A stretch of 64,000 bases of DNA from assembly GCF_009688965.1 (NCBI RefSeq), contig NZ_AP021875.1, positions 6,510,001 to 6,574,000 of the forward strand. Reading direction: 5' to 3'. Source of the DNA: Desulfosarcina widdelii. GTDB lineage: Bacteria; Desulfobacterota; Desulfobacteria; Desulfobacterales; Desulfosarcinaceae. The translations under genes were made by a program, and so were the position numbers. This document shows positions 7,204 through 15,849 of this stretch, piece after piece. The notes below the pieces were generated by a model, which saw nothing but the letters and a program-made list of their open reading frames with translations, ran no database searches and was not told where the DNA came from. How positions within the stretch are numbered: position 1 is the stretch's first letter; every line of letters starts with the position of its first letter.

Positions 7204-7912
7204 AAACTTTCCGGAAGTACAGGACCAGACTCTTGCCTAACAGGGGATTGAGCAGGCGATCGATAGACCGCGTAATCCAGGGCTTCTGCATGATGTCCCA
7301 GGTCAGCAGGCGGTGGTAGAGGTTCACCGCCGTCGAATCGGTGCGGGTCGGCCCCACCAGGCACTTGAGCCACCAGTAGGGCGAATGGATGCTGTGGGCG
7401 TAGTGATGGTCCAGGAAACGGGTGCCGGTCCGCTCCAGGTGCCGGATCAGGTCTTTTTTGCGATAGATGCGCACATGGCCCTGGTTGGCATTGAAGTATT
7501 CATCGGAAAGGGTCCAGCAGATGCGCTCGGGCAGCCAGCGGGGCACGCTGACAACCAGCGGTTTGCCCGGTTTGAGCACCCGGACGATTTCTCCCATGGC
7601 CTTGCCGTGATCCGGGATGTGCTCCAGGACCTCGCTGCAGATCACCAGGTCGAAGGATTCGTCGGCAAAGGGCAGGCGGGTGACGTCGGCCGCCGAAAGA
7701 CTCCAGGTGCCGCCCCCGTGTTCGCCCAACTGGTCGTGGTATTCCAGACGGCCGCGAGCTTCAAGCAGGTCCCGGGGGTTGAGGTCCGCACCGGTGACCT
7801 GGATCTCTTTCAGGCGATAGGCCTCGCAGGTATGACGGCCCGATCCGCAGCCGATATCCAGGATGCGGCTGCCGGGCTGAACGTTCAGGCGTGAGAAATC
7901 AACGGTAATCAT
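7202..7912 (-). CDS. SAM-dependent class I methyltransferase
   Basis: 236 aa. It has a Methyltransf_11-type fold: the SAM-binding loop ILDIGCGSGRHT, the acidic end of strand 2 (VTGADLN), then ADVTRLPFADESFDLVICSE with EVLEHIPD. The substrate is unknown; related enzymes often modify lipids, quinones or sugars. ATG 7912 lies inside the last codons of the upstream glycosyltransferase (14-nt overlap), so the two are translationally coupled and probably act on one glycan or glycolipid. The C-terminal 90 residues (HYAHSIHSPYWWLKCL onward) are an extra, possibly membrane-associated, region. The stop codon is formed at the edge of repeat copy A. Confidence 0.85.
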   Translation of the reverse strand: MITVDFSRLNVQPGSRILDIGCGSGRHTCEAYRLKEIQVTGADLNPRDLLEARGRLEYHDQLGEHGGGTWSLSAADVTRLPFADESFDLVICSEVLEHIPDHGKAMGEIVRVLKPGKPLVVSVPRWLPERICWTLSDEYFNANQGHVRIYRKKDLIRHLERTGTRFLDHHYAHSIHSPYWWLKCLVGPTRTDSTAVNLYHRLLTWDIMQKPWITRSIDRLLNPLLGKSLVLYFRKV

Positions 7913-9152
7913 CGATGGTTTTCCGGTAGGCATCCACCGTTTTCTCGGCGGCGCGCCGCCATGTGAAGTGGCGCTGGACCCGCTGGTATCCAAGGCGGCC
8001 CAGTTCGGCGGCTTTGTCTGGGTGGTCCAGCATGTTTGTGATGGCGCCGGCCAGGGCCTGGCTGTCTTTGGGCGGGACCAGCACGCCCGCATCTCCCACC
8101 ACCTCGGGCAGGGCCCCGCCGGTGGTGCTGATCACCGGCACGCCGCAGGCCATGGCCTCTCCAGCCGGAAGGCCGAATCCCTCGTACACGGATGCAACGA
8201 CGGCCATGGCAGCCCGGGCATACTGACGGACGAATTCCTCGTCGCTGACGCGGCCGGTAAAGGTGATCCTGTCGCCGATGCCCAGCCGACGGATCAGGCG
8301 GGTAATGCCGCCGTTTTTCTTGGGCGTGCCGATGACCACCAGCCGGATGTCTCTTTTGGCGGCCACCTGGGTCACGGCGTGCAGCAGATAGTAAAGGCCC
8401 TTGAGCGGCACGTCGGAGCTGTTGGTCACGATGATGCGGCCCGGCTCCCGGGGAATCTCGGGCAAGGGATAGAAAAGATCGGTGTTGATGCCGTTGGGCA
8501 CCACCGAAAACCGGTCGCGAGAGATCTTAAAGTCCTTGGCAATGTCCTCCCGGGCGCATTCGGAGACGGTGATAATTCGGCGCAGGGTGCGCGAGACCCG
8601 CTTCTGCATGCCGATGAAGGAAAACCAGCGCAGGTGTTTGAGCTTTTTCCAGAACGGCCGGACCGAGCGCACGGCGATGTCCCGGTCCACCGTGATCGGG
8701 TGGTGAATGGTGGCAACGGTGGGGATTTGCTTGGCAATGGACCAGATGCCGTAGGAGAGGCTCTGGTTGTCGTGAACGATGTCGTAGCGCCCCATGCGGG
8801 TGCGCAGAAAACGCTGGGCGCGAATCCCGAAGGTAAACGGTTCGGGAAACCCCATGGTGGACACCCCCGCCCACTCCATGACATTGACCGGGTCCGACAG
8901 CTCTTTGAGGGTCGGTACCCGAAACAGGTTTTCCGGGTTGTACAGGTCCAGGCAGGCCGGGCGATGGACGGTAATATCGTCGTCCAGCATGGGGTCCGGC
9001 GGTCCGGAAACCACCTCCACATGGTGGCCGATATCAGCAAGCGCCCGGCTCAGGTTTTTCAGGTAGACGCCCTGGCCCCCGCAGTGGGGGTTGCTCCGGT
9101 AGCTCAACAGGCATATGTTCAAGGGACGGTCATGACCGCCATGATTCGGCAT
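7899..9152 (-). CDS. GT4-family glycosyltransferase
   Basis: 417 aa. It is a GT-B fold enzyme: N-terminal Rossmann region with the glycine-rich GGQGVYLKNLSRALADIGH, and a C-terminal donor-binding half with PLKGLYYLLHAV and the E-x7-E motif in EGFGLPAGEAMACG followed by GGALPEVVGDAG. It would transfer a sugar from a nucleotide-sugar to an acceptor in envelope glycan or glycolipid synthesis. ATG 9152 is chosen because AAGAAGGAAG precedes it; ATG 9200 in the same frame is the alternative. Overlaps the methyltransferase downstream. Confidence 0.88.
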   Translation of the reverse strand: MPNHGGHDRPLNICLLSYRSNPHCGGQGVYLKNLSRALADIGHHVEVVSGPPDPMLDDDITVHRPACLDLYNPENLFRVPTLKELSDPVNVMEWAGVSTMGFPEPFTFGIRAQRFLRTRMGRYDIVHDNQSLSYGIWSIAKQIPTVATIHHPITVDRDIAVRSVRPFWKKLKHLRWFSFIGMQKRVSRTLRRIITVSECAREDIAKDFKISRDRFSVVPNGINTDLFYPLPEIPREPGRIIVTNSSDVPLKGLYYLLHAVTQVAAKRDIRLVVIGTPKKNGGITRLIRRLGIGDRITFTGRVSDEEFVRQYARAAMAVVASVYEGFGLPAGEAMACGVPVISTTGGALPEVVGDAGVLVPPKDSQALAGAITNMLDHPDKAAELGRLGYQRVQRHFTWRRAAEKTVDAYRKTIDDYR

Positions 9153-9505
9153 CGAACGGTACTTCCTTCTTTCCAGCCCATCCGTAAATGATCGATCCAT
9201 CGCTTGTTGTTTTTGCTCGCCGAATGGACGTCGATCGACAAAAACGACTTAAATAGCGCCGGCCGGTATGGAAGGTCAAGTATTTTCATCCCAGCCCTTA
9301 AGGTAACCGCATTTGGAATCCGTATTGCTGCTTTGACGTAACGTAGGTGCGCGGTTCACCCGCGCCCGGTTAGCAAACGGGGATAAACCCGAAGGCGGGG
9401 ATAAACACCGCCATGACACTCAAGGTTTATCGTGACAAACGGCCCGTGGATGTGTATCCACAAAAAGGCGGCAAATTGACAACCTTCCTAAAATCAGGAG
9501 GCCCG
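9153..9505. other. Divergent spacer with a short dispersed repeat
   Basis: No gene seen. Bases 9306-9338 resemble 12445-12477 (both ACCGCAT followed by ATCCGTATTG-TTGCT-TGACG variants), and each copy is followed by GC-rich hairpins. Here these are GCGCGG-TTCA-CCGCGC-like bases near 9349 and two GGGGATAAAC copies near 9380-9405. This spacer must hold the promoters of the two diverging genes, but I cannot pick them with confidence. Confidence 0.4.
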
Positions 9506-10417
9506 GTGAACGGAGAGAAACCAAAAACGGTGACACTGGTGGAAGTGGGTCCGCGCGACGGCTTTCAGTTCGAAAAGACCGTGGTTCCCACCGAGCGCAA
9601 ACTCGACGTCATCGCGCGTCTGGCGGCTGCCGGTTTGCGCCGGATTCAAGTGACCTCTTTCGTCCACCCGGCAAAGGTGCCCCAGATGGCCGACGCCGAA
9701 ACCCTGGTGGCGCGTCTCCCGAAAGAAGGCCCGGTGGCCTATTCGGCCCTGGTGCTCAACGAAAGGGGACTGGCTCGGGCTCTGGCCTGCGGTATCGCCA
9801 ATGTGGAAATTTCCCTGTCGGCCAGCGATGCGCACAGCCGCAAGAATGCCGGAATGCCCCATGCCGAGGCCCTGACCCGGGGATTGACGATGATCGACCG
9901 GGCGGTGTCGGCCGGGGTTCATGTTCGCGCCAGTATCCAATGCGCCTTCGGCTGCGTCGAAGAAGGGGCCATTCCCGCGGAACGAATTGCAGAAACGATC
10001 CGCCGGTTCATTGATCACGGCGCCCATGAACTGTCCCTTGCGGACACCACCGGGATGGGATCGCCGCCGGCGATCAGAAACATCCTCGACACCGTGCGGC
10101 CTCTGTCCGGCGGCCTGCCCCTGGCGCTGCACCTTCACGACACCCGAGGTCTGGGACTGGTGAACCTGATGGCGGCGATGGACTGCGGCGTAGCCATCTT
10201 CGACACCTCCCTGGCCGGCATGGGGGGATGCCCCTTCGTTTCCGGTGCAGCCGGCAATATCGCCACCGAAGATACAGCCTACCTGCTGTCCAGCCTGGGG
10301 ATTGACACCGGTGTGGACGTCGACCGGGTGGGCGCGATTTCCCGCGAACTGGAGACCTTTTTCAATACCACCTTTTCCGGGCGGATCCACCGTCTGTCAG
10401 CCCATTTTCCCCTTTAG
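9506..10417 (+). CDS. Hydroxymethylglutaryl-CoA lyase family protein
   Basis: 303 aa, a DRE-TIM barrel. The N-terminal VEVGPRDGFQ holds the metal-binding Arg-Asp pair. Other family marks are SFVHPAKVPQMAD, SASDAHSRKNAG, LHLHDTRG (metal-binding His) and the HMG-CoA lyase signature GMGGCPFVSGAAGNIATED with its catalytic Cys. The enzyme splits 3-hydroxy-3-methylglutaryl-CoA, or a related acyl-CoA, into acetyl-CoA and a ketoacid, as in leucine breakdown. GTG 9506 with AGGAGG at 9496-9501 is taken as the start; an in-frame ATG at 9413 is possible. Stands alone, with a terminator after it. Confidence 0.88.
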   Translation: MNGEKPKTVTLVEVGPRDGFQFEKTVVPTERKLDVIARLAAAGLRRIQVTSFVHPAKVPQMADAETLVARLPKEGPVAYSALVLNERGLARALACGIANVEISLSASDAHSRKNAGMPHAEALTRGLTMIDRAVSAGVHVRASIQCAFGCVEEGAIPAERIAETIRRFIDHGAHELSLADTTGMGSPPAIRNILDTVRPLSGGLPLALHLHDTRGLGLVNLMAAMDCGVAIFDTSLAGMGGCPFVSGAAGNIATEDTAYLLSSLGIDTGVDVDRVGAISRELETFFNTTFSGRIHRLSAHFPL

Positions 10418-10450
10418 CACTCAGTCTCCCGGACCGTTTTTCCCCAAAGC

Positions 10451-10468
10451 AGGCGTTTCGCCTTTTTT
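10451..10468 (+). terminator. Intrinsic terminator after HMG-CoA lyase gene
   Basis: AGGCG-TTT-CGCCT followed by five T. It is also half of a 12-bp perfect inverted repeat, GTTTCGCCTTTT (10455-10466) with AAAAGGCGAAAC (10512-10523). The rest of 10418-10804 shows no gene. Confidence 0.6.
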
Positions 10469-10804
10469 GAAAAATAGAATAAGAAATTGATTTTATGAAG
10501 TTATTTATCTCAAAAGGCGAAACCGCTCCGGGATTGCCGATCTCACCCCATATTGGGCGTTAGCCGTCGCGGTACAGGTAAGGACGACCGGCCGGTCGCC
10601 CCTAGCACGACGGCCGCCTTGAATCAGCGGCAGGCTCGACAATCGCCTGCTTCAGGTTTTTTAAGTACGGCTGAACGGATTTTCTTTAGTTTATTAGGGA
10701 CCTGCCGATATCAGGGACATGGCGGAAGTGCTCACCGAATGCCGACGTTCGGTAGCCATAAGAAAAAAAAGAATTTATATAATACCAGATACTTAAAAGA
10801 ATTG

Positions 10805-12379
10805 ATGACCGACACGCCCAAAGCAACCTTACTGTTCGTGGACGACGAGGAGAGCATCCTGGAAGTGGCCTCGGAATATTTCAAGGCCAAGGGATACCAT
10901 ATTCTCACCGCCGGAAACGGCCGCATCGCCACCGAGATTATCGCCAGCCAGAAAATCGACTGCTGCTTCACGGACATTAACATGCCCGAAATGGACGGGC
11001 TGGAACTGGCCGAACACATTCGCAAGGTGGACAACACCATCCCGGTGATCATCATGACCGGGTATCCTTCACTGGAAAACACGATCCGCACCCTGAAAAA
11101 CGGTGTGGTGGATTTTCTGATCAAGCCGGTCAACCTCAATCAACTGGAGATCTGTGTTCAACGGGTGCTGCGGGAACGGGAGCTGTTCATCAAGAACATC
11201 TTTCTGTCCAAAGAGGTGGAGAGCAAGAAGCGCATCGAGCAGCTCAACCGGGAACTGACCTATAAAGTCGAGGAACTCAACACCCTCAACCGCATCATGA
11301 CCGAATTCACCACCATCGGTACGAGTTTCGACCTGTTCAAACATGTGGTGGATCTGTCCACCGAATTGACCCATGCCGACGAGGCCTGTTTTTACGTGAT
11401 CAACGAAACGATCGGAAAGCCGGTACAGGTTGCCTGCTCCATTGCCGGTGGAAACGGCAGCGGAAAACTGGCTCCGTTGACCATCGACCATACAGCCGGT
11501 GACAGGGTCTGCAACGGCAACGGGGATATCGGCCAACTGATTCTGGAGAATTGTGACGAGAACAAGCCGCTGCTGATCCGGGAAAACAACCACGTGGCCG
11601 GTCTTCCCGAAGACATCCGATCCATGATGCTGGTTCCGTTGACCATCCGCGAAAAAGTGTTCGGCGTGCTGGCCGTTTCGGTATTCCACGGGGATAACCG
11701 GTTTTCCGAAAAAGATCTGTACTACATGTCGTTCATGACCAACAAAGCGGCCTACGCCATCGAAAATATCGCCCTTTACGAAAACATATACGAGAATCTC
11801 TTCGCCACGCTCTACGCTTTCGTAAAGGCCATCGAAGCGCGCGACCCTTATACCGAACAGCATTCCAACCGGGTCACCCGGATCGCCATGGAGCTTTGCC
11901 GGGCCATGGGCGGCACCCAGGAGGAGCAGGACATCCTGAACGTGGCCGGCCAGCTCCACGATATCGGAAAAATCGGCATCCGGGACGACATCCTGCTCAA
12001 ACCCGGACGGCTGACAGACGAGGAATTTCGCATCATCAAGGAACATCCGGTGATCGGCGCCAGTATTGTCGAACGCCTGGGTCTCTGGGATCGGGAAAAA
12101 AACATCATCAAGTGCCACCACGAACGCTTCGATGGAAAGGGTTACCCCGACGGTCTGGCCGGCGAACGGATTCCCGTGCTGGCCCGCATCCTTTCCGTTG
12201 CCGACGTGTACGACGCCATTGCCTCCGATCGTGCCTACCGCAAGAAAATGGAAGAAGAAAAAATTCTCCACATTATGTACAGCGGTTCGGGAACCCAGTT
12301 CGACCCAGACGTTATCAAAACCTTCCGGTCTCTTTACGAACAGGGTTGTCTCAAAGCGATCATCGACAGCACGAACTAG
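10805..12379 (+). CDS. Response regulator with GAF-like and HD-GYP domains
   Basis: 524 aa. Residues 5-120 are a receiver domain (LLFVDDEES; phospho-acceptor Asp 57 in TDINMPEMDG; Lys in LIKPVN). A coiled segment and a GAF-type region (about 165-325) follow. The C-terminal HD-GYP domain has His 385-Asp 386 in QLHDIGKIG, HHERFDGKGYPDG with GYP at 446-448, and SVADVYDAI. It should hydrolyse cyclic di-GMP in response to a histidine kinase and a GAF ligand. The start is uncertain: ATG 10805 begins the receiver domain, while in-frame codons upstream add a low-complexity lysine-rich segment. No kinase adjoins it. A diguanylate cyclase lies 5 kb away. Confidence 0.9.
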   Translation: MTDTPKATLLFVDDEESILEVASEYFKAKGYHILTAGNGRIATEIIASQKIDCCFTDINMPEMDGLELAEHIRKVDNTIPVIIMTGYPSLENTIRTLKNGVVDFLIKPVNLNQLEICVQRVLRERELFIKNIFLSKEVESKKRIEQLNRELTYKVEELNTLNRIMTEFTTIGTSFDLFKHVVDLSTELTHADEACFYVINETIGKPVQVACSIAGGNGSGKLAPLTIDHTAGDRVCNGNGDIGQLILENCDENKPLLIRENNHVAGLPEDIRSMMLVPLTIREKVFGVLAVSVFHGDNRFSEKDLYYMSFMTNKAAYAIENIALYENIYENLFATLYAFVKAIEARDPYTEQHSNRVTRIAMELCRAMGGTQEEQDILNVAGQLHDIGKIGIRDDILLKPGRLTDEEFRIIKEHPVIGASIVERLGLWDREKNIIKCHHERFDGKGYPDGLAGERIPVLARILSVADVYDAIASDRAYRKKMEEEKILHIMYSGSGTQFDPDVIKTFRSLYEQGCLKAIIDSTN

Positions 12380-12787
12380 CCTCTTCCTTCATTCCTTCAT
12401 AGATCCTGCACTGATAATCAACTGCATTCCGGTCGCGCCGGGTGACCGCATCCGAGATCCGTATTGTTGCTCTGACGCATGGGCGAAAAATTTTTCGCCC
12501 CTACAACCCCTGCGAATTGCGGCGGGAAGGACAGCACCCGATCGACAAAGGCGGGGCTAAACCCCGCCACTATCCCCCCCGGCAACCCACAGCTAATCGG
12601 TTTCCAAATCTGTACCATCCCGGACATGACCGCGAAAAGCGGAAAACAAATCCAAATGCGGTTTCCCTGTCCGGCGGCGATGCCGGGCTTTATCAATTTG
12701 TCCGAATGGTGTAAAAGGCGGGCAATGAAAGTCCGGCGGCTTTTTCCAAAGTCGCCGCTATCGCCGAACCACGGTGAGGAAGATTGT
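12380..12787. other. Intergenic region with palindromes
   Basis: No gene seen. It holds the repeat-like stretch 12445-12477 (compare 9306-9338), a perfect 20-bp palindrome GGGCGAAAAATTTTTCGCCC at 12481-12500, and GGCGGGG/CCCCGCC around CTAAA at 12550-12568. Such GGGCGA...TCGCCC palindromes are common dispersed elements. Confidence 0.55.
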
Positions 12788-13708
12788 ATGCCGGCCTGGT
12801 CGCAACCACAGGACATCCATTCTTGGATCGCGCGGGGATTGAGTTTCCGGGGCGCCGCACTATTGCTGGCGGTTTTCGCCATACTGATCTCCGAAATGCG
12901 CTTCAGTTGGGTGGAGATTTTAGTGGGACGGTACCTTGCGGTTACCAACGCCTATCGGCCGGAATCGGGCAATGTCTGGGAGCAGGGCCGTTTGAAGCAG
13001 GTGGCCACCCGGACGCTGGAGCAGATGGTCACCCGGCAGTTGACCGCCCAGCGCGAGGCTCGCGAGGCCGCCTCTTTGAATCAGCTTATCGAAGGCCTTA
13101 CCGCCTCGTCGGGGATTATGATTTCGGCGGAGCAGTTTCGCAGCCTTTACAGCAAGATTCCCGAAAGCCTCGCCCGCACCCTGTTTTCCCCCATATTCAT
13201 GCTGCGCATCAGTGCGGAAAAGAGCTGGGAACGAGTCTACCTGGAGCGGGAGAACGGTCAGGTGGGCATCTACCTGCTGGATCGGGGCAACAACGTGCTC
13301 AGCTACACCACCGTGGCCGACCGGCAGTTGCAGTCTGCGGGCGGCGAGTCGTCTTTTATTTCCGGAACCCTGGACGGGCAGCCGGAATTCGCCGGACGCA
13401 TTTTTCCCGCCGACCGCTTTTTCATGGCCCTGGACACCCTTTCCCCGGAAATCCAGCAGGGGGTGCTGGCCCATCCGGGTGCCGTGCTGGGCGCCGAAGG
13501 GACTCCCGTTCGTGTCGGGTTCAGCGATGAAGTCCATGCCGATACGATTCGCATCGGCATCGAAATGGACACCCCCGCAGGACGCCGCATCCTTCTGACC
13601 TCGGGGCAGGAGTGGGCCGTCTGGCAGGTGCGCGCGCTGCTGGATCCCCTTGTCTCCAGGCCCGCGTCCCGGAAGCTGGGGTGGCCGGCCAGCCGGGTGG
13701 ATCCATGA
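12788..13708 (+). CDS. Membrane-anchored protein coupled to penicillin-binding protein
   Basis: 306 aa; I do not recognise the family. One transmembrane helix (about 23-40, AALLLAVFAILISEM) follows a short cytoplasmic N-terminus, so most of the protein should be periplasmic. The rest has no cysteine pairs or clear enzyme motif. It contains a helical stretch rich in Arg/Gln/Glu (TLEQMVTRQLTAQREAREAA) and a later mixed region. The start has GAGGAAG upstream. Its stop overlaps the next start as ATGA, so it is made together with the class A PBP and is a good candidate for a PBP partner or activator. The partner role is inference. Confidence 0.7.
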   Translation: MPAWSQPQDIHSWIARGLSFRGAALLLAVFAILISEMRFSWVEILVGRYLAVTNAYRPESGNVWEQGRLKQVATRTLEQMVTRQLTAQREAREAASLNQLIEGLTASSGIMISAEQFRSLYSKIPESLARTLFSPIFMLRISAEKSWERVYLERENGQVGIYLLDRGNNVLSYTTVADRQLQSAGGESSFISGTLDGQPEFAGRIFPADRFFMALDTLSPEIQQGVLAHPGAVLGAEGTPVRVGFSDEVHADTIRIGIEMDTPAGRRILLTSGQEWAVWQVRALLDPLVSRPASRKLGWPASRVDP

Positions 13709-15684
13709 CACCGGGACTGCGATTTTTCCGGGCCCTGACGACCCTGGCGTTTATCCTGATCAGTGCCGTGGGAGTAGCGGCCATTGGGCTCTTCTGCTTT
13801 TTTCTGGTAGCAGCCAAGGACCTGCCCCGGGTCCCCGAACCCATCGGACGCATCAACGATACGCCGGCCACCGAAATATTCAGTGCCGACGGCCAGCGCA
13901 TCCTGACCATCGGCGGCAGGGAAACGGTTGCCCTGGACGACGTTTCCTATCCTTTCATCCAGGCCATTTTAGCCACCGAAGACCACCGTTTCTGGGAACA
14001 TCGCGGCATCAACAAGCTGCGGACCCTCAAGGCCCTGTGGGTTACCCTGTTCGAAGCGGGCAAGGTTCAGGGGGCCTCCACCATCACCCAGCAGTTGGCC
14101 AAGAATCTTTTTTTCAGCTTCGAGCGCACCTACATGAGAAAGTTTCGGGAGCTGCTGGTCGCGCTGCAGATCGAAGCCCAATTTACCAAGCAGGAGATTC
14201 TGGAAGCCTACATCAACCAGATTCCCTTCGGCGTTGGGGCTTACGGCATTGGCGAGGCGTCGCGCACGTTCTTCGGCAAATCCGCCGGCGAACTGAACCT
14301 GGCGGAAGCATCGCTTCTTGCCGGGCTGCCCAAATCCCCCACCCGCTACAACCCGTTCCGGTATCCCGAGCGCGCCCGCAAGCGTCAGCAGGTGGTGCTC
14401 CAGCGCATGGTGGCCACCGGCATGATCAGCAGCCAGGAGGCCGAAGCGGCCAGCGCCGCGTCGGCCGAACTGCGCACTCAGACCCGGCCCCTGCGGGTGG
14501 ACAGCTATTTTCTGGATGCGGTCATGAAGTCGCTGGAGGAAACCTACAGCCCCGAGGTGGTTTACCACGGGGGACTGCGGGTGTACACGACCCTGGATCC
14601 GGGCATGCAGCAGCAGGCCGAAACCGCGCTTCAGGATGGGATCGCCCGGTTGGAGACTCAGATGCCGGAAGGCGACCTTTCCGAAGAAGCCGACAGCGGT
14701 CTTCAGGGCGCCCTGGTGGCCGTGGATGTCAACACCGGCGCCGTCAAAGCGCTGGTCGGCGGGCGCGATTTCTTTCAGACGCCGTACAATCGCGCCTTGC
14801 AGAACAACCGGCAGCCCGGGTCCGCATTCAAGCCCTTTCTTTATTACGCGGCGCTGGAAGATGCGGGTCGATCGCCGGCCGATGTGATGGTGGACAAGCC
14901 GGTCTCCATCCCCGTGGCCGGCAAGCCGACGTGGAAGCCCCGCAACTTCGAGCGCTCCTACCAGGGCGCCATGGTGCTGAAAAAAGCCTTTACCGAATCG
15001 GTCAATACCGTGGCGGCCCAACTGGTCGAAGCCATCGGACCCGAGGCGGTGATCGAAACCGCCCGGCGCTGCGGCATTACCAGTCCGCTCAATCCGGTCT
15101 ATTCCGTGGCTCTGGGGACATCGGGGGTCAGTCCCCTGGAGATGGCGGGCGCCTACGCGACCTTTGCCTCGGGAGGGGTCCGGCACCAACCCTACTGGAT
15201 CAGGCGGGTGGAGGATGTGAGCGGCCGGGTGCTGGAGGAGCACATCATCACCGGGGAGCGGGTGCTGAACGAATCGATCGCCTATCAGGTGGTGGACATG
15301 ATGGCCGGGGTGATCGAGGACGGGACCGGCAAGGTGGTCCGGAAAATGGGATTCACATTGCCGGCTGCCGGCAAAACCGGTACCACCAACGAATACAACG
15401 ATGCCTGGTTCACCGGCTTTACCCCCAATTTGAGCACCGCGGTATGGGTGGGATTCGACCGCGGCCAGGGCATGCGGGACAAAAACGGTGCGGGCATTAC
15501 CGGTGGACGCGGTGCCGCACCGATCTGGACCCGCTTCATGAAGGCGGCCACCGAGGGGGAACCGCCCAAGGCATTTCTGGTTCCGCCGGACATCTACATC
15601 AAAAAGGTGAACCCGGAAACCGGCTCGTGGGCCGGCTTCTGGACGCGCGACCCGGTTTCCGTGGCGCTGAGGAAAACCGATTAG
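13705..15684 (+). CDS. Class A penicillin-binding protein (PBP1A family)
   Basis: 659 aa. It is a bifunctional peptidoglycan synthase anchored by one N-terminal helix (about 12-38). The GT51 glycosyltransferase domain has catalytic Glu 92 in ATEDHRFWEHRG, then GASTITQQLAKN and LEAYINQIPFG. The transpeptidase domain has Ser 373-x-x-Lys 376 in GSAFKP, Ser 432-x-Asn 434 in ESVNTV, and KTGT at 557-560. It polymerises and crosslinks lipid II at the outer face of the inner membrane. Length is at the short end for PBP1A, lacking a long OB-fold insert. Translationally coupled to the upstream membrane protein. Confidence 0.95.
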   Translation: MTPGLRFFRALTTLAFILISAVGVAAIGLFCFFLVAAKDLPRVPEPIGRINDTPATEIFSADGQRILTIGGRETVALDDVSYPFIQAILATEDHRFWEHRGINKLRTLKALWVTLFEAGKVQGASTITQQLAKNLFFSFERTYMRKFRELLVALQIEAQFTKQEILEAYINQIPFGVGAYGIGEASRTFFGKSAGELNLAEASLLAGLPKSPTRYNPFRYPERARKRQQVVLQRMVATGMISSQEAEAASAASAELRTQTRPLRVDSYFLDAVMKSLEETYSPEVVYHGGLRVYTTLDPGMQQQAETALQDGIARLETQMPEGDLSEEADSGLQGALVAVDVNTGAVKALVGGRDFFQTPYNRALQNNRQPGSAFKPFLYYAALEDAGRSPADVMVDKPVSIPVAGKPTWKPRNFERSYQGAMVLKKAFTESVNTVAAQLVEAIGPEAVIETARRCGITSPLNPVYSVALGTSGVSPLEMAGAYATFASGGVRHQPYWIRRVEDVSGRVLEEHIITGERVLNESIAYQVVDMMAGVIEDGTGKVVRKMGFTLPAAGKTGTTNEYNDAWFTGFTPNLSTAVWVGFDRGQGMRDKNGAGITGGRGAAPIWTRFMKAATEGEPPKAFLVPPDIYIKKVNPETGSWAGFWTRDPVSVALRKTD

Positions 15685-15726
15685 TTGCAATATGTTAACT
15701 AAAGTAAAGAGATGCAATTTTTGGGA

Positions 15727-15847
15727 GCCGGTTGTGTAAGAAGTTCGAGATCAAGGCTTGCGGGTCCCGAGGAGCGAGGGTTAGATGATACTCCGCAGTG
15801 ACGAGGGATACGCGTAACGAAGATATCGGGCTTCTTACACAACCGGC
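15727..15847 (+). repeat. Palindromic repeat family, copy B (short form)
   Basis: 121 nt. Arms GCCGGTTGTGTAAGAAG and CTTCTTACACAACCGGC are perfectly complementary over 17 bp, but their outer sequence differs from copies D and E. The core with GAGATCAAGGCTTGCG, TCCGCAGTGACGAGG and GCGTAACGAAGATATCGGG is shared. It ends 2 nt before the start of the SPOR gene. Confidence 0.85.
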
Positions 15848-15849
15848 AA

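Noticed and set aside
13650..15698. 682-codon frame overlapping the PBP in another phase
   Set aside because: Gly/Arg/His-rich translation with no domain; the overlapping PBP has every catalytic motif.
13969..15717. 582-codon minus-strand frame opposite the PBP
   Set aside because: Antisense shadow of a GC-rich gene, with no recognisable domain or start signal.
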